A stretch of DNA of 64,000 nt from [Mycobacterium] fortunisiensis (GCF_019050325.1 NZ_VOMB01000016.1:372001-436000); one strand, 5' to 3'; shown: positions 19,952-29,701, counted from the stretch's first letter. Numbers and translations are program-made. Notes: generated by a model from the sequence alone, not told the origin.

Positions 19952-21284
19952 CCTGTCTCGACTCAAGGCGTCAGCGCTGGATACCACGAATTCCGGTGGC
20001 ATCACCGGGGTTCGCCGGACGGTTTTACCCGGCGGACTCCGGGTGGTCACCGAGTACATCCCGTCGGTGCGTTCGGCATCGGTCGGGGTCTGGGTGGGTG
20101 TCGGTTCCCGTGACGAAGGACGAAGCGTCGCGGGTGCCGCCCACTTTCTCGAACACCTGCTGTTCAAGGCCACCCCGACGCGCAGCGCGGTCGACATCGC
20201 GCAGGCCGTCGACGCCGTCGGCGGTGAGCTGAACGCGTTCACCACGCGTGAACACACCTGCTATTACGCGCATGTGCTCGACACCGACCTGGAGTTGGCG
20301 GTCGATCTGGTGGCCGACGTCGTATTGCGCGGCCGTTGTGCCACCGAGGATGTCGAGGTGGAACGCGATGTGGTGCTCGAAGAGATCGCCATGCGCGACG
20401 ACGATCCCGAGGACAGTCTCGGGGATGTCTTCCTGACGGCGATGTTCGGCGATCACCCGGTGGGTCGCCCGGTGATCGGCAGCACCGAGTCCATCGAGGC
20501 AATGACCCGCGCCCAGCTGCACTCGTTCCATGTCCGCCGCTACACGCCCGAGCGGATGATCGTGGCGGTCGCCGGCAATGTCGACCACGACGTCGTGGTG
20601 TCGTTGGTGCGGCAGCATTTCGGTCCGCGTCTGGAAGCCGGGCGCACCGCCGTGGCGCCCCGGAAGGGCGCGGGTCGGGTGGGCGGCCGGCCCGCGTTGC
20701 TGGTGGTGGACCGCGAGGGCGAGCAGACGCACATGTCGTTGGGTGTGCGCACCCCCGGCCGGCACTGGGAACACCGGTGGGCGCTGTCGGTGCTCAACAC
20801 CGCCCTCGGCGGCGGTCTGAGTTCTCGGCTGTTCCAACAGATCCGGGAATCCCGCGGGCTGGCCTACTCGGTGTACTCCACGGTGGACACCTTTTCCGAC
20901 AGCGGCGCGCTGTCGGTGTACGCGGGGTGTCAGCCTGAACGGTTCGACGAAGTCGTCCGGGTGACCACCGAGGTGCTCGAAGGCGTTGCCCGAGACGGGA
21001 TCACCGCCGACGAATGCCGGATCGCCAAGGGTTCTCTGCGTGGCGGGCTGGTACTCGGCCTGGAGGATTCCGGGTCACGTATGCATCGCATCGGACGCAG
21101 CGAACTCAACTACGGCGAGCACCGGTCCATCGACCACACCCTGGCCCAGATCGAGGCGGTGACGCTCGAAGAGGTCAACGCGGCCGCGCAGCAGTTGCTG
21201 TCCCGGGATTACGGTGCGGCGGTGCTCGGGCCGCATCGATCGAAAAAGACTCTGCCGCAACAACTTCAAGTTATCGGTGGTTGA
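19908..21284 (+). CDS. pepR: M16-family zinc metallopeptidase
   Basis: Pitrilysin-type processing peptidase like M. tuberculosis PepR (Rv2782c). The zinc motif HFLEH sits in [18 protein letters not shown] with the downstream Glu in the [20 protein letters not shown] region; a second inactive M16 domain has [20 protein letters not shown]. The start is ambiguous: no ATG or GTG lies between the pnp stop and conserved sequence. GTG 19908 with GAGGGGG 9 nt upstream gives a 44-nt overlap with pnp. ATG 19875 or CTG 19953 are alternatives. About 458 residues from the chosen start. Confidence 0.9.
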   Translation: MLRLRPKLPSPPSPDLSRLKASALDTTNSGGITGVRRTVLPGGLRVVTEYIPSVRSASVGVWVGVGSRDEGRSVAGAAHFLEHLLFKATPTRSAVDIAQAVDAVGGELNAFTTREHTCYYAHVLDTDLELAVDLVADVVLRGRCATEDVEVERDVVLEEIAMRDDDPEDSLGDVFLTAMFGDHPVGRPVIGSTESIEAMTRAQLHSFHVRRYTPERMIVAVAGNVDHDVVVSLVRQHFGPRLEAGRTAVAPRKGAGRVGGRPALLVVDREGEQTHMSLGVRTPGRHWEHRWALSVLNTALGGGLSSRLFQQIRESRGLAYSVYSTVDTFSDSGALSVYAGCQPERFDEVVRVTTEVLEGVARDGITADECRIAKGSLRGGLVLGLEDSGSRMHRIGRSELNYGEHRSIDHTLAQIEAVTLEEVNAAAQQLLSRDYGAAVLGPHRSKKTLPQQLQVIGG

Positions 21285-21289
21285 CGGGC

Positions 21290-21295
21290 TACACT
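21290..21295 (+). promoter_or_regulatory. leaderless -10 (TACACT) of the beta-lactamase gene
   Basis: TACACT ends 7 nt before the ATG at 21303 and lies just after the pepR stop, so the lactamase can be transcribed independently of pepR. Confidence 0.6.
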
Positions 21296-21302
21296 CGGCG
21301 CA

Positions 21303-22193
21303 ATGACCGGACTTCTATCGCGGCGCAGTGTTCTGATCGGTTCGCTGGCGGCGGCCGCCGCCGCCGTCGAAACCGGTATGGGCTGTGCCGCATCTGCTTT
21401 CGCGGCGCCGGTGGACGATCAGCTCGCGGAGCTGGAGCGTCGCAGCAATGGCCGGATCGGCGTGTACGCGCAGAATCTGGATTCCGGGCGGACGCTGACG
21501 CATCGCCAGAACGAGATGTTCGCGATGTGCTCCACCTTCAAGGCGTACGCCGCCGCCCGGGCCTTGCAGCTGGTGGGGCATGGCCAGCTGTCGCTGGAGC
21601 ACCGGGTATTCGTCGACGCGGAGGCGATCGTGCCGTATTCGCCGGTCACCGAGACCCGCACCGGCACCGAGATGACGCTGGCGGAACTGTGCCAGGCGGC
21701 CTTGCAGCAGAGCGACAACACCGCGGGTAACCTGCTGCTGAAAACCATTGGCGGGCCTGCCGGGGTGACCACATTCGCTCGCAGCATCGGAGATGAGCGC
21801 ACCCGGCTGGACCGCTGGGAGGTCGAGCTGAACTCGGCGATACCGGGCGATCCGCGGGACACCAGCACGCCGGCGGCGCTGGCGACCGGGTACCGCGCCG
21901 TACTGACCGGCGACGCGTTGAACCCGCCGCAGCGCCGGCAGTTGGAGGACTGGATGCGGGCCAACCAGACCTCCAGCATGCGCGCTGGGTTGCCGCAGGG
22001 GTGGACCACCGCCGACAAGACCGGCAGCGGGGATTACGGCAGCTCCAACGACGCCGGGATCGCTTACGGGCCTGACGGACAGCGGGTGCTGCTGGTGCTG
22101 ATGACCCGATCGAACGCAACCGACCCGAAGGCCGAGAGCCTGCGGCCGATCATCGGCGAGTTGGCGGCGCTGGTGTTGCCGTCAGTGCTCTGA
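21303..22193 (+). CDS. bla: class A beta-lactamase, predicted Tat export
   Basis: Hydrolyses penicillins and many cephalosporins in the cell envelope. The N-terminus [19 protein letters not shown] is a twin-arginine signal. Active-site motifs are complete: CSTFK (Ser77, Lys80), SDN (Ser137-Asn139), EVELN (Glu173, Asn177; Ambler Glu166 and Asn170) and KTG (239-241). The Asn in SDN is the usual residue; M. tuberculosis BlaC has Gly there. The place between pepR and ald matches the chromosomal BlaS of M. smegmatis as I recall it, so this is core rather than acquired resistance. It overlaps the convergent hsp20 gene by 12 nt. Confidence 0.94.
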   Translation: MTGLLSRRSVLIGSLAAAAAAVETGMGCAASAFAAPVDDQLAELERRSNGRIGVYAQNLDSGRTLTHRQNEMFAMCSTFKAYAAARALQLVGHGQLSLEHRVFVDAEAIVPYSPVTETRTGTEMTLAELCQAALQQSDNTAGNLLLKTIGGPAGVTTFARSIGDERTRLDRWEVELNSAIPGDPRDTSTPAALATGYRAVLTGDALNPPQRRQLEDWMRANQTSSMRAGLPQGWTTADKTGSGDYGSSNDAGIAYGPDGQRVLLVLMTRSNATDPKAESLRPIIGELAALVLPSVL

Positions 22194-22649
22194 TTGCGCG
22201 GTGTCGGGTGCGGCGCCGTTCTCGGTGCCCTGGATCGTGATCTGCTTGGCGCCGGCGGGATTCTGCGACAGCGGCACCCGGACGGTCAGGATGCCGCGGT
22301 CGTAGCCGGCGGTGATGTTGTCCTCGTCGGCCTCGGCCGGCAGTGTCACCGTGCGCAGGAAGGAACCGTAGGAGAACTCCGATCGCGCGGTGGTGTCGGC
22401 ACGCTCGGAACGTTCGGCCTTCACGGTCAGCCGGCCGTCGGCGACGGTGATCGCCACGTCGTTGGCCGGGTCGATGCCGGGGATTTCGGCGCGCAGCTCA
22501 TAGTGCTGCTCGGTGACTTCGTCCTCGATGCGCATGAGGTTGCGCTCGAAGATCGGCCGCAGGCTGGCGAACGGGGTGATCCCGGCGAAGAACTCCGAGA
22601 GTTCGGGCAGCAGTGGGCGGGGCTGGTGTGCGACGGGCAGGTTAACCAT
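22182..22649 (-). CDS. Hsp20/alpha-crystallin family small heat-shock protein
   Basis: ATP-independent holdase chaperone of 155 residues. The alpha-crystallin domain spans about residues 40-130 with [20 protein letters not shown], a [10 protein letters not shown] strand and the terminal [12 protein letters not shown]. The N-terminus contains [20 protein letters not shown], typical of mycobacterial Acr/Hsp16.7-type proteins. The ATG has CAGGAG 6-7 nt upstream, directly after a leader hairpin. The 3' end overlaps the beta-lactamase gene, so the two messages are antisense at their ends. Confidence 0.92.
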   Translation of the reverse strand: MVNLPVAHQPRPLLPELSEFFAGITPFASLRPIFERNLMRIEDEVTEQHYELRAEIPGIDPANDVAITVADGRLTVKAERSERADTTARSEFSYGSFLRTVTLPAEADEDNITAGYDRGILTVRVPLSQNPAGAKQITIQGTENGAAPDTAQSEH

Positions 22650-22661
22650 GGGTGACTCCTG

Positions 22662-22698
22662 GGATCAAAAGATGCTGTGACGCTTGCTCTTTCGATCC
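22662..22698 (-). promoter_or_regulatory. hairpin abutting the hsp20 ribosome-binding site
   Basis: In the hsp20 message the arms GGATCGAAAG and CTTTTGATCC (22689-22698 and 22662-22671) pair at 9 of 10 positions or all 10 with G-U, around a 17-base loop. The 3' arm ends immediately before CAGGAG, the Shine-Dalgarno sequence. A thermosensor role is a hypothesis. An overlapping GCTTG-N11-CAAGC repeat (22682-22702) is not a proper HspR HAIR box, which needs different spacing. Confidence 0.45.
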
Positions 22699-22752
22699 AA
22701 GCACCGCTGTGGAGCCGTCAGTCGAATGCGCGGTGAACAGTGTGCCCGCGTG

Positions 22753-23304
22753 CTACTCCACCGGCAGGGAGTTGTCGCGGTGGAGCACGAAGAAGTACGG
22801 CCGACGGGAGCCACGCAGATCCATCGCCCCGATCACCGCGTCTTCGGACAACTTGCGGAACACGTCGTTGATCGGCAGTTGGTCGTAGATCATCGTGGCA
22901 GTGTCGACGCCGCGGTAACGGGTGGTGCGCAGCCTGGCCTTCGGGGCGCGTGCCTGCAGCGCCGGGCGCAGGGCGGTGATCGGTCGCGACATCGGCCGCT
23001 TCTTGAGAAGCGGCAGTTTGGTCGCCACCGCCAGGCCGCCGAACGCCGGCAGCGGATTGAGCGGCCACAGCGCGGTTCCGTCGCTCGTCGGGAACAGGAG
23101 CGGATGGACCGTCTCGGTGTCGACGAACTGCTTTCCCCACCAGCCGCTCGCGGCCAGCAGTCCGTCCATCGGGTGCAAGGTCGGAAGTTCGGCGCCGTGC
23201 CACGTGCTGAGCATGAACTCCGGTTCGACCGCGTCTGCGGCGTCGAAGGCGGCGAGCGCCTCATCCGTGGTCATCGGAACGGTGGAGAACAACTCGTGCA
23301 ACAT
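22753..23304 (-). CDS. GXWXG/DUF4334 domain protein
   Basis: Cytosolic protein of 183 residues. The N-terminal half carries the GXWXG-type segment [18 protein letters not shown], and the C-terminal half matches DUF4334 ([40 protein letters not shown]). The function is not established. Its ATG is 11 nt from an 8-4-8 palindrome, so it is likely repressed by a TetR- or MarR-type regulator encoded elsewhere. It is downstream of ald on the same strand, 40 nt after the ald stop in transcription order. Confidence 0.85.
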   Translation of the reverse strand: MLHELFSTVPMTTDEALAAFDAADAVEPEFMLSTWHGAELPTLHPMDGLLAASGWWGKQFVDTETVHPLLFPTSDGTALWPLNPLPAFGGLAVATKLPLLKKRPMSRPITALRPALQARAPKARLRTTRYRGVDTATMIYDQLPINDVFRKLSEDAVIGAMDLRGSRRPYFFVLHRDNSLPVE

Positions 23305-23315
23305 GGCATCCAGAA

Positions 23316-23335
23316 TACTTGACGGGTGTCAAGTA
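23316..23335. promoter_or_regulatory. perfect 8-4-8 operator palindrome TACTTGAC/GTCAAGTA
   Basis: TACTTGAC (23316-23323) and GTCAAGTA (23328-23335) are exact reverse complements with GGGT between. The site lies in the 40-bp gap between the ald stop and the DUF4334 gene start. No regulator gene is adjacent. Confidence 0.6.
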
Positions 23336-23344
23336 CCGTTCCGG

Positions 23345-24460
23345 CTATGCCGGCACCGTGCCCGGATCGGTGAACGTCAGGCCGAGGTCGGTGGCAACCT
23401 GCTCGGACAGCAGCGCGCCCTCGTGCGTCGACAGTCCCTTGGCCAGTGCCGGGTCGGCCGCACAGGCCGCCCCCCAGCCCTTGTCGGCCAGCCTCAGCAC
23501 GTACGGCATGGTGGCGTTGGTCAGCGCGTAGGTGGAGGTCCGCGGCACCGCGCCGGGCATGTTGGCCACGCAGTAGAACACCGTGTCGTGCACGGCGAAG
23601 GTCGGATCGTCATGCGTGGTGGGCCGCGAGTCCTCGAAGCAGCCGCCCTGGTCGATCGCGATGTCGACCAGTACGGCGCCCGGCTTCATATGGGCGACAG
23701 TGGAATTGGTGACGAGCTTGGGTGCCTTGGCGCCTGGCACGAGGACCGCTCCGATCACCAGGTCAGCGCCTTTGACCGCTTCCTCCAGGTCGAGCATCGA
23801 GGAGTATCGGGTCTCGATGCCGCCACCCGACTCGTTGTCGATCTTGCGCAGCGTGTTGATGTTGATGTCGAACACATTGACGTGGGCACCCATACCCTTG
23901 GCGACGCGGGCCGCGTTGTACCCGGCCACGCCGCCGCCGATGACGACAACCTCGGCCGGGGCCACACCGGGCACGCCGCCCATCAGCACACCACGACCGC
24001 CGTGGGAGCGCATCAGATGGTAGGCGCCGACCTGGGCCGACAGCCGGCCGGCGACCTCGCTCATCGGGGCCAGCAGCGGGAGCGAACCATCGCTTGTCTG
24101 CACCGTCTCGTAGGCGATCGCGGTGGTCCCCGAGCCCAACAGCGCGTCGGTGCATTCCTTCGACGCCGCCAGATGCAGGTAGGTGAACAAGGTCTGGCCC
24201 GTGCGCATCCGCGGGTACTCGGCCGCGATCGGCTCTTTGACCTTGAGCAGCAACTCGGCCTCGGACCACACCTGTTCGGCCGTGGCGACGATCTCGGCAC
24301 CGGCGGCCTTGTAGTCGTTGTCGGTGATGGCCGATCCCAGGCCGGCGCCGGCCTGGATGATCACGTCGTGCCCGCGCCGGGTCAACGCCGCGACTCCCGC
24401 GGGGGTGATGGCCACCCGGTACTCGTTGTTTTTGATCTCGGTCGGGATGCCGACGAGCAT
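23345..24460 (-). CDS. ald: L-alanine dehydrogenase
   Basis: NAD-dependent interconversion of alanine and pyruvate/glyoxylate; induced by alanine or hypoxia in mycobacteria. The 371-residue enzyme has the N-terminal [18 protein letters not shown], the substrate-region [17 protein letters not shown], the Rossmann motif [13 protein letters not shown] and [17 protein letters not shown]. The ATG at 24460 was chosen because GAAGGAG precedes it at normal spacing; a GTG two codons earlier falls inside that ribosome-binding site. It is divergent from its likely regulator aldR. Confidence 0.96.
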   Translation of the reverse strand: MLVGIPTEIKNNEYRVAITPAGVAALTRRGHDVIIQAGAGLGSAITDNDYKAAGAEIVATAEQVWSEAELLLKVKEPIAAEYPRMRTGQTLFTYLHLAASKECTDALLGSGTTAIAYETVQTSDGSLPLLAPMSEVAGRLSAQVGAYHLMRSHGGRGVLMGGVPGVAPAEVVVIGGGVAGYNAARVAKGMGAHVNVFDININTLRKIDNESGGGIETRYSSMLDLEEAVKGADLVIGAVLVPGAKAPKLVTNSTVAHMKPGAVLVDIAIDQGGCFEDSRPTTHDDPTFAVHDTVFYCVANMPGAVPRTSTYALTNATMPYVLRLADKGWGAACAADPALAKGLSTHEGALLSEQVATDLGLTFTDPGTVPA

Positions 24461-24553
24461 GGTCACTCCTTCAGGGTCGGAGTCCTGACATAAGTGTGAA
24501 GAAACTTCGAAAGTCAGGCAATGTCTGTGTAGACAATTCGGTACGGTCGGGCT
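24461..24553. promoter_or_regulatory. ald-aldR divergent control region
   Basis: The 93 bp contains several inverted repeats: CCTGAC..GTCAGG (24484-24489 and 24513-24518), GAAG-AAA-CTTC (24498-24508) and TGTCT-GTGT-AGACA (24522-24535). These are candidate AldR sites. TACGGT (24542-24547) lies 6 nt before the aldR GTG, so aldR is predicted leaderless, and an AldR site over its own promoter would give autoregulation. Confidence 0.55.
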
Positions 24554-25066
24554 GTGGGAGAAGGATCATCGGATCTGACCGGTTCTTCGGTCCGCGCTTC
24601 GAAGGATGTTCGATCCGAACTCGACGAGGTGGACCGTCGCATCCTGCTGGCGCTGCATGCCGATGCCCGGATGTCCAACAGTGCGTTGGCCGAGGCAGTC
24701 GGCATCGCCGCGTCGACCTGCCACGGTCGGGTCCGCCGGCTGCAGCAGATCGGGGTGATCCGGGGCTTCTACACCGACATCGACCCCGCGGCTCTGGGGC
24801 TGAGCCTGCAGGCCATGATCTCGGTCAGCCTGCAGTCGAACGCGCGCGGCAAGATCCGCAGCTTCATCGCCCAGATCCGCAAGCGGCCACAGGTGATGGA
24901 CGTGTACTTCCTGGCCGGGGGCGACGACTTCATCCTGCACGTGGCCGCCCGCGATACCGATGATCTGCGGGCGTTCGTGGTGGAGAATCTCAATGCCGAC
25001 GCCGATGTCGCCGGCACCCAGACCTCGCTGATCTTCGAGCACCTCCGGGGGGCGTCACCGCTGTGA
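24554..25066 (+). CDS. aldR: Lrp/AsnC-family regulator AldR
   Basis: Transcription factor of 170 residues controlling the divergent ald gene in response to alanine. It has an N-terminal helix-turn-helix (LDEVDRRILLALHADARMSN, then ALAEAVGIAASTCHGRVRRL) and a C-terminal RAM/AsnC effector domain with VMDVYFLAGGDDFILHVAAR. The 20-residue N-terminal extension ahead of the helix-turn-helix is typical of mycobacterial AldR. It starts at a GTG with a leaderless -10. Its stop overlaps the UPF0158 start (GTGA). Confidence 0.94.
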   Translation: MGEGSSDLTGSSVRASKDVRSELDEVDRRILLALHADARMSNSALAEAVGIAASTCHGRVRRLQQIGVIRGFYTDIDPAALGLSLQAMISVSLQSNARGKIRSFIAQIRKRPQVMDVYFLAGGDDFILHVAARDTDDLRAFVVENLNADADVAGTQTSLIFEHLRGASPL

Positions 25067-25788
25067 ATACGTGGGATCGAGCGACCATCGCGCAACTGCG
25101 CGGGGCGGTATATCGGGCCGACGGGTCCGTGGTCGAGCTGGTCGGTGGGCGGTTGACCACCGAGGTACTGCAGATGGCCGGAAACGGCCTGCTCGACGCA
25201 GTGACCGCAGGCGTGCCGAGGGCCACCGATCTGGCCGCGGAATGTGCTGCAGCACTGCGTATTCGGGACTGGGATGGTGATATCGAGCTGGCCGACCACC
25301 TCGATGCGGTGTGCGGCAGCGGGGCCACGCCGATGTTGCGCCCGCTGCCGATTGACCTCGACGATCTGTCAACGGCCCTGCATGGTAACGAGGTGGTCAC
25401 CGGCGCGCGGATCCATCCGGAGACCGGTGAGGTCCGCTACTTCGATCGTGACTACGAAGAGTTCGGCGGCGAGGACGAAGACGGCGAGGACGAAGGCGAC
25501 GAGGACGACAGCCGCTGGCTGTATGTCGACTCCACAGGATCCCGCGAGGGTTACCACGACATGGAGGTCTTCATCTCGACCGTGGCCGATCCCGACATCG
25601 TCGACCGGCTCGAGATAGCCATTACCGGTAGTGGGGCTTTCCGTCGGTTCAAGGATGTGCTGTCACGCTGGCCCGACGAGCTGACGCGATACTTCGCGAT
25701 CCGCGACGACCGCGAGCTGGGGCGAGCCCGGGCCTGGCTGGCAGAGCAGGGCTACCGTCCCGCTTCGGCGCGCAGGATCAATCCGTAG
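25063..25788 (+). CDS. UPF0158 family protein
   Basis: Protein of 241 residues whose second half matches UPF0158 (GYHDMEVFISTVADPDIVD, then GSGAFRRFKDVLSRWPDELT and RDDRELGRARAWLAEQGY). The N-terminal ~100 residues are less conserved, with a very acidic Glu/Asp run near residues 145-155. Translationally coupled to aldR by a 4-nt overlap, which hints at a role linked to alanine metabolism, but no activity is known. The last 37 bp overlap the convergent META-domain gene. Confidence 0.82.
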   Translation: MNTWDRATIAQLRGAVYRADGSVVELVGGRLTTEVLQMAGNGLLDAVTAGVPRATDLAAECAAALRIRDWDGDIELADHLDAVCGSGATPMLRPLPIDLDDLSTALHGNEVVTGARIHPETGEVRYFDRDYEEFGGEDEDGEDEGDEDDSRWLYVDSTGSREGYHDMEVFISTVADPDIVDRLEIAITGSGAFRRFKDVLSRWPDELTRYFAIRDDRELGRARAWLAEQGYRPASARRINP

Positions 25789-26525
25789 CCGTCGGCGCCC
25801 GTCAAATGCAGCTCGTCGGAGTCGATGGCGGTCTGCACGCTGCCGGTGAGAACCCGCAGCACCGCGTGCTCGACTTCGGTGACTTCCGGCGGGCACGCCT
25901 TCTTGGTGGTGCCCAGCGGGCCGAACTCGACAACCGCGGGAGCACCGGAAACCGTTGCGTGGCCGGTGATCTGGTTGCAGCCGGTAAAGCCGCTGACGGC
26001 ACCGTCCGGCGCGATGGTCAGCGTGGGCTTGGCCTGCTCGAGTGCCACGGAGGTGGTGACTGCCTGCGCGGAGATCAGGCTGGTGACCCGCCAGGTGGTG
26101 CCGGTCAGCGGACGGTCCGGATCGACGACCTTCTTGTCCCGCAACGTCACGGTGGCAGCGTCGGTCTGCAATGTCAGGGTGTCGCCGTCCAGTGACCAGG
26201 CCGGCTGGGCCGCGAAGAACCTCGACACCCAGGCATCCGAATCCCCGGCCGGGGGAGCGCAGGCCATCATCGTCATGGCCAACTGGGTGGCGATCCGGCC
26301 TTCGGACAGGTCAGCGGTGCCCGACCCGTGGTTACAGCCGGCGAAGGTGCTGATCTGTTTACCGTCGAAGCCGACGGTCAGTGGCCCACCGCCGGGTATC
26401 TGGTCGCCGTCGACCTGCTGTGAGACGAAAGTGCGACCGGACAGCTCAGCGGGACTGCTGCTCTCCGTACATCCCGTGGTCGCGATCACCGCGACGGCAA
26501 CCGAGGTGAGAGTGATCAGACGCAT
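25752..26525 (-). CDS. lipoprotein with two META (HslJ-like) domains
   Basis: Predicted surface lipoprotein of 257 residues. The signal peptide MRLITLTSVAVAVIATTGC ends in a lipobox (TTGC, Cys19). Two META domains follow (about residues 27-130 and 138-255), each with the FxGCNxxxG core: STFAGCNHGSGTA and SGFTGCNQITGHA. In E. coli HslJ this domain is linked to heat shock and novobiocin resistance; here its role is unknown. The ATG is fixed by TACGGT 6 nt upstream (26532-26537), so it is predicted leaderless. Confidence 0.86.
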   Translation of the reverse strand: MRLITLTSVAVAVIATTGCTESSSPAELSGRTFVSQQVDGDQIPGGGPLTVGFDGKQISTFAGCNHGSGTADLSEGRIATQLAMTMMACAPPAGDSDAWVSRFFAAQPAWSLDGDTLTLQTDAATVTLRDKKVVDPDRPLTGTTWRVTSLISAQAVTTSVALEQAKPTLTIAPDGAVSGFTGCNQITGHATVSGAPAVVEFGPLGTTKKACPPEVTEVEHAVLRVLTGSVQTAIDSDELHLTGADGYGLILRAEAGR

Positions 26526-27984
<1,459 letters not shown>

Positions 27985-27988
<4 letters not shown>

Positions 27989-28443
27989 CCCGGACATTGC
28001 TGATCATCCATCACACGCCGTCACCGCACTGCCAGGAGATGTTCGAGGCGGTGATGGCCGGGGCAACCGATCCCGACATCGAGGGTGTCGAGGTGCTGCG
28101 CCGCCCGGCCTTGACGCTGTCGCCGGTCGACGCGCTCGACGCCGACGGCTACCTGATCGGAAGTCCCGTCAACCTCGGGTATCTCAGCGGTGCCGTAAAG
28201 CATGCGTTCGACCAGCTGTACTACCCGTGTCTCGATGCAACCCGGGGGCGACCCTTCGGGGCCTGGCTGCACGGAAACGAAGGCAGCGAGGGCGCGGTGC
28301 GAGCACTCGACGGAATCACCTCCGGGCTCGGTTGGGTACGGGCAGCAAAGACGGTGATCGTCTCGGGCAAGCCGACCAAGGCCGACGTGGAGGCGTGCTG
28401 GAACCTCGGCGCGACAGTGGCCGCGCAGCTGATGGAGGCGTGA
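27985..28443 (+). CDS. flavodoxin/NADPH-dependent FMN reductase-like protein
   Basis: Flavodoxin-fold protein of 152 residues, matching Rv2771c by position. The N-terminal TLLIIHHTPSPHCQEMFEAV phosphate-binding loop and the GYLIGSPVNLGYLSGAVKHAFDQ segment are typical of the NAD(P)H:FMN reductase superfamily. It would bind FMN and shuttle electrons; the partner is not identifiable. It overlaps the preceding gene by 4 nt as the last member of the dapB unit, and it converges with higA. Confidence 0.82.
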
Positions 28444-28489
28444 CGCTCGCCCACTGCGCACGGTCCTTCAGATCGCCGAGCCACTTGGT

Positions 28490-28786
28490 TCAACCCGCAG
28501 CAGTGAGCGGGCGAATGCGGTCGAGTTCAGCACCGCGCTCGGTGCGTGCCACATCCGCGTCGTAGCGAGCTTGGAGGTTGATCCAGAACATGTCCGAGAG
28601 GCCCAGCGCGCGGGACAGCCGTAGGCCGGTATCGGCGGTGATTGACCGGCGCCCTCGGATGACCTCGCTCAGCCGGGTCTGCGGCACGCCAATCTCCTGC
28701 GCGAGCCGGTAGGCGCTGATCCCCATCGGCGCGAGGAACTCCTCGGCGAGAATCTCGCCGGGATGGGTGGGGGCGAAGTCGGCCAT
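28490..28786 (-). CDS. higA: HigA-family antitoxin (XRE)
   Basis: Antitoxin of 98 residues with an XRE helix-turn-helix in the HigA arrangement: THPGEILAEEFLAPMGISAY, then RLAQEIGVPQTRLSEVIRG and a C-terminal LGLSDMFWINLQARYDADVA. It would neutralise HigB and repress the operon. AAGGAG precedes its ATG, 22 nt after the higB stop, and toxin-first order is typical for this family. The pair lies between syntenic core genes, so it is an accessory insertion. Confidence 0.92.
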   Translation of the reverse strand: MADFAPTHPGEILAEEFLAPMGISAYRLAQEIGVPQTRLSEVIRGRRSITADTGLRLSRALGLSDMFWINLQARYDADVARTERGAELDRIRPLTAAG

Positions 28787-28800
28787 TGGGTTCTCCTTTC

Positions 28801-28820
28801 AGTGGTAATCAGTGGTAATC
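28801..28820 (-). repeat. 10-bp tandem duplication across the higB stop
   Basis: GATTACCACT occurs twice in tandem on the coding strand (28811-28820, then 28801-28810). The higB stop TGA is formed at the junction of the two copies. Because 10 is not a multiple of three, an alternative frame also ends in Asp-Tyr-His-stop at 28799. Confidence 0.75.
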
Positions 28821-29090
28821 GGTGAGCTCGACATCATCGGGACCGCCTTCGCGCCACGTGAAGCAGATGCGGTACTGGTCATTGACTCGGATGCTGTGCT
28901 GGCCCGCGCGGGGCGGTTGTAGCTTCTCCAGCCGATTACCCGGGGGGACGCGCAAGTCGTCGATGTTCTCCGCTGCGTCGAGAATCTGCATCTTGCGCCG
29001 CGCCGCCTTGGCAAGCTCGACGCTGATGCCTCTCGGACGCCGCAGTTCCCAGACCTTCTGGGTGTCACTGTCCCTGAACGACCGGATCAT
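28809..29090 (-). CDS. higB: HigB-family mRNA interferase toxin
   Basis: RelE-superfamily ribosome-dependent endoribonuclease of 93 residues. It shows the HigB pattern: MIRSFRDSDTQKVWELRRPR at the N-terminus, KLQPPRAGQHSIRVNDQYRI in the middle with catalytic basic residues, and CFTWREGGPDDVELTDYH at the end. The ATG at 29090 is preferred to upstream starts because it matches family length and lies 10 nt from the operator. It is co-transcribed with higA. Overproduction should inhibit translation. Confidence 0.9.
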   Translation of the reverse strand: MIRSFRDSDTQKVWELRRPRGISVELAKAARRKMQILDAAENIDDLRVPPGNRLEKLQPPRAGQHSIRVNDQYRICFTWREGGPDDVELTDYH

Positions 29091-29100
29091 CCAGCCAATG

Positions 29101-29123
29101 CTAACGCGATACGTTAGTAACGT
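29101..29123. promoter_or_regulatory. higBA operator: overlapping palindromes
   Basis: CTAACG-CGATA-CGTTAG (29101-29117) and ACGTTA-G-TAACGT (29111-29123) share the middle half-site, giving three TAACG/CGTTA half-sites in 21 bp. The element is 10 nt upstream of the higB start, where HigA (alone or with HigB) is expected to bind cooperatively. Confidence 0.65.
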
Positions 29124-29248
29124 CGATCGAGAGGGGCTCGGTGAGTCCTCCGGTGAATCAGAGGCGGTCGGGCACTTCTTCGATACCGTTGGCACGGTCG
29201 GTGCTGCAGGCACGGTCGACGAAATCGATGGAGTGATGGAGGGACGTT

Positions 29249-29701
29249 ATGCCGGGAATCGCCGATCTTGCGCTGGGAGCGGCGCCCATTGCTGGCGGGG
29301 CCCTGCTGGGCGCGGCCGCAGGCAATCTCAAACCGCCGGACGTGCGCGGCTTGATCGCCAAGGACATGGACCTGCTGGCCAAGATCCCGCCCGAGCAGAC
29401 GGAGCGACGGGCCCGGTTCCAGGCCAGCATCGACCGACGCATCGATGACTTGATCGAGGCGGGGGAGCGCAGCCGTGAGATCCGCGAAGCCGCCCTGTCC
29501 TATCGGGGCAACTGGCGCGACATCCTGGTGTTCGTCTGCGCTCTGCTGTTCACGTTCATCTGGTGGAACGTCAGCCACGCCCGGCCGCACTGGACACTGA
29601 CCTTCGTCGCGATGGTCATCGTCTCGGTGGCGGCAGCGATCTACGCGGGTCGCGGTGCGGCCCGCGCGATCAACACGTTCCTGCACCGCAACGACCCGTA
29701 G
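29249..29701 (+). CDS. conserved hypothetical membrane protein
   Basis: Protein of 150 residues with no recognised domain. An N-terminal Gly/Ala-rich stretch (residues 5-25) could insert in the membrane. A charged region at 30-85 is probably helical (RRARFQASIDRRIDDLIEAG), and two strong transmembrane helices follow at about 92-110 and 118-137. GGAGGG precedes the ATG. It lies between higB (divergent) and the dienelactone hydrolase gene (convergent) with no operon partner. No function is proposed. Confidence 0.72.
   Translation: MPGIADLALGAAPIAGGALLGAAAGNLKPPDVRGLIAKDMDLLAKIPPEQTERRARFQASIDRRIDDLIEAGERSREIREAALSYRGNWRDILVFVCALLFTFIWWNVSHARPHWTLTFVAMVIVSVAAAIYAGRGAARAINTFLHRNDP

Noticed and set aside
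17453..20257. A 934-codon open frame on the minus strand across pnp
   Set aside because: It is a shadow of pnp caused by G/C-rich third positions: composition is Asp/His/Arg/Gly-heavy with no domains, while pnp on the other strand has complete RNase PH, KH and S1 motifs.
22682..22702. GCTTG-N11-CAAGC as an HspR (HAIR) operator for hsp20
   Set aside because: HAIR needs CTTGAGT-N7-ACTCAAG; the spacing and inner bases do not fit. It overlaps the leader hairpin instead.
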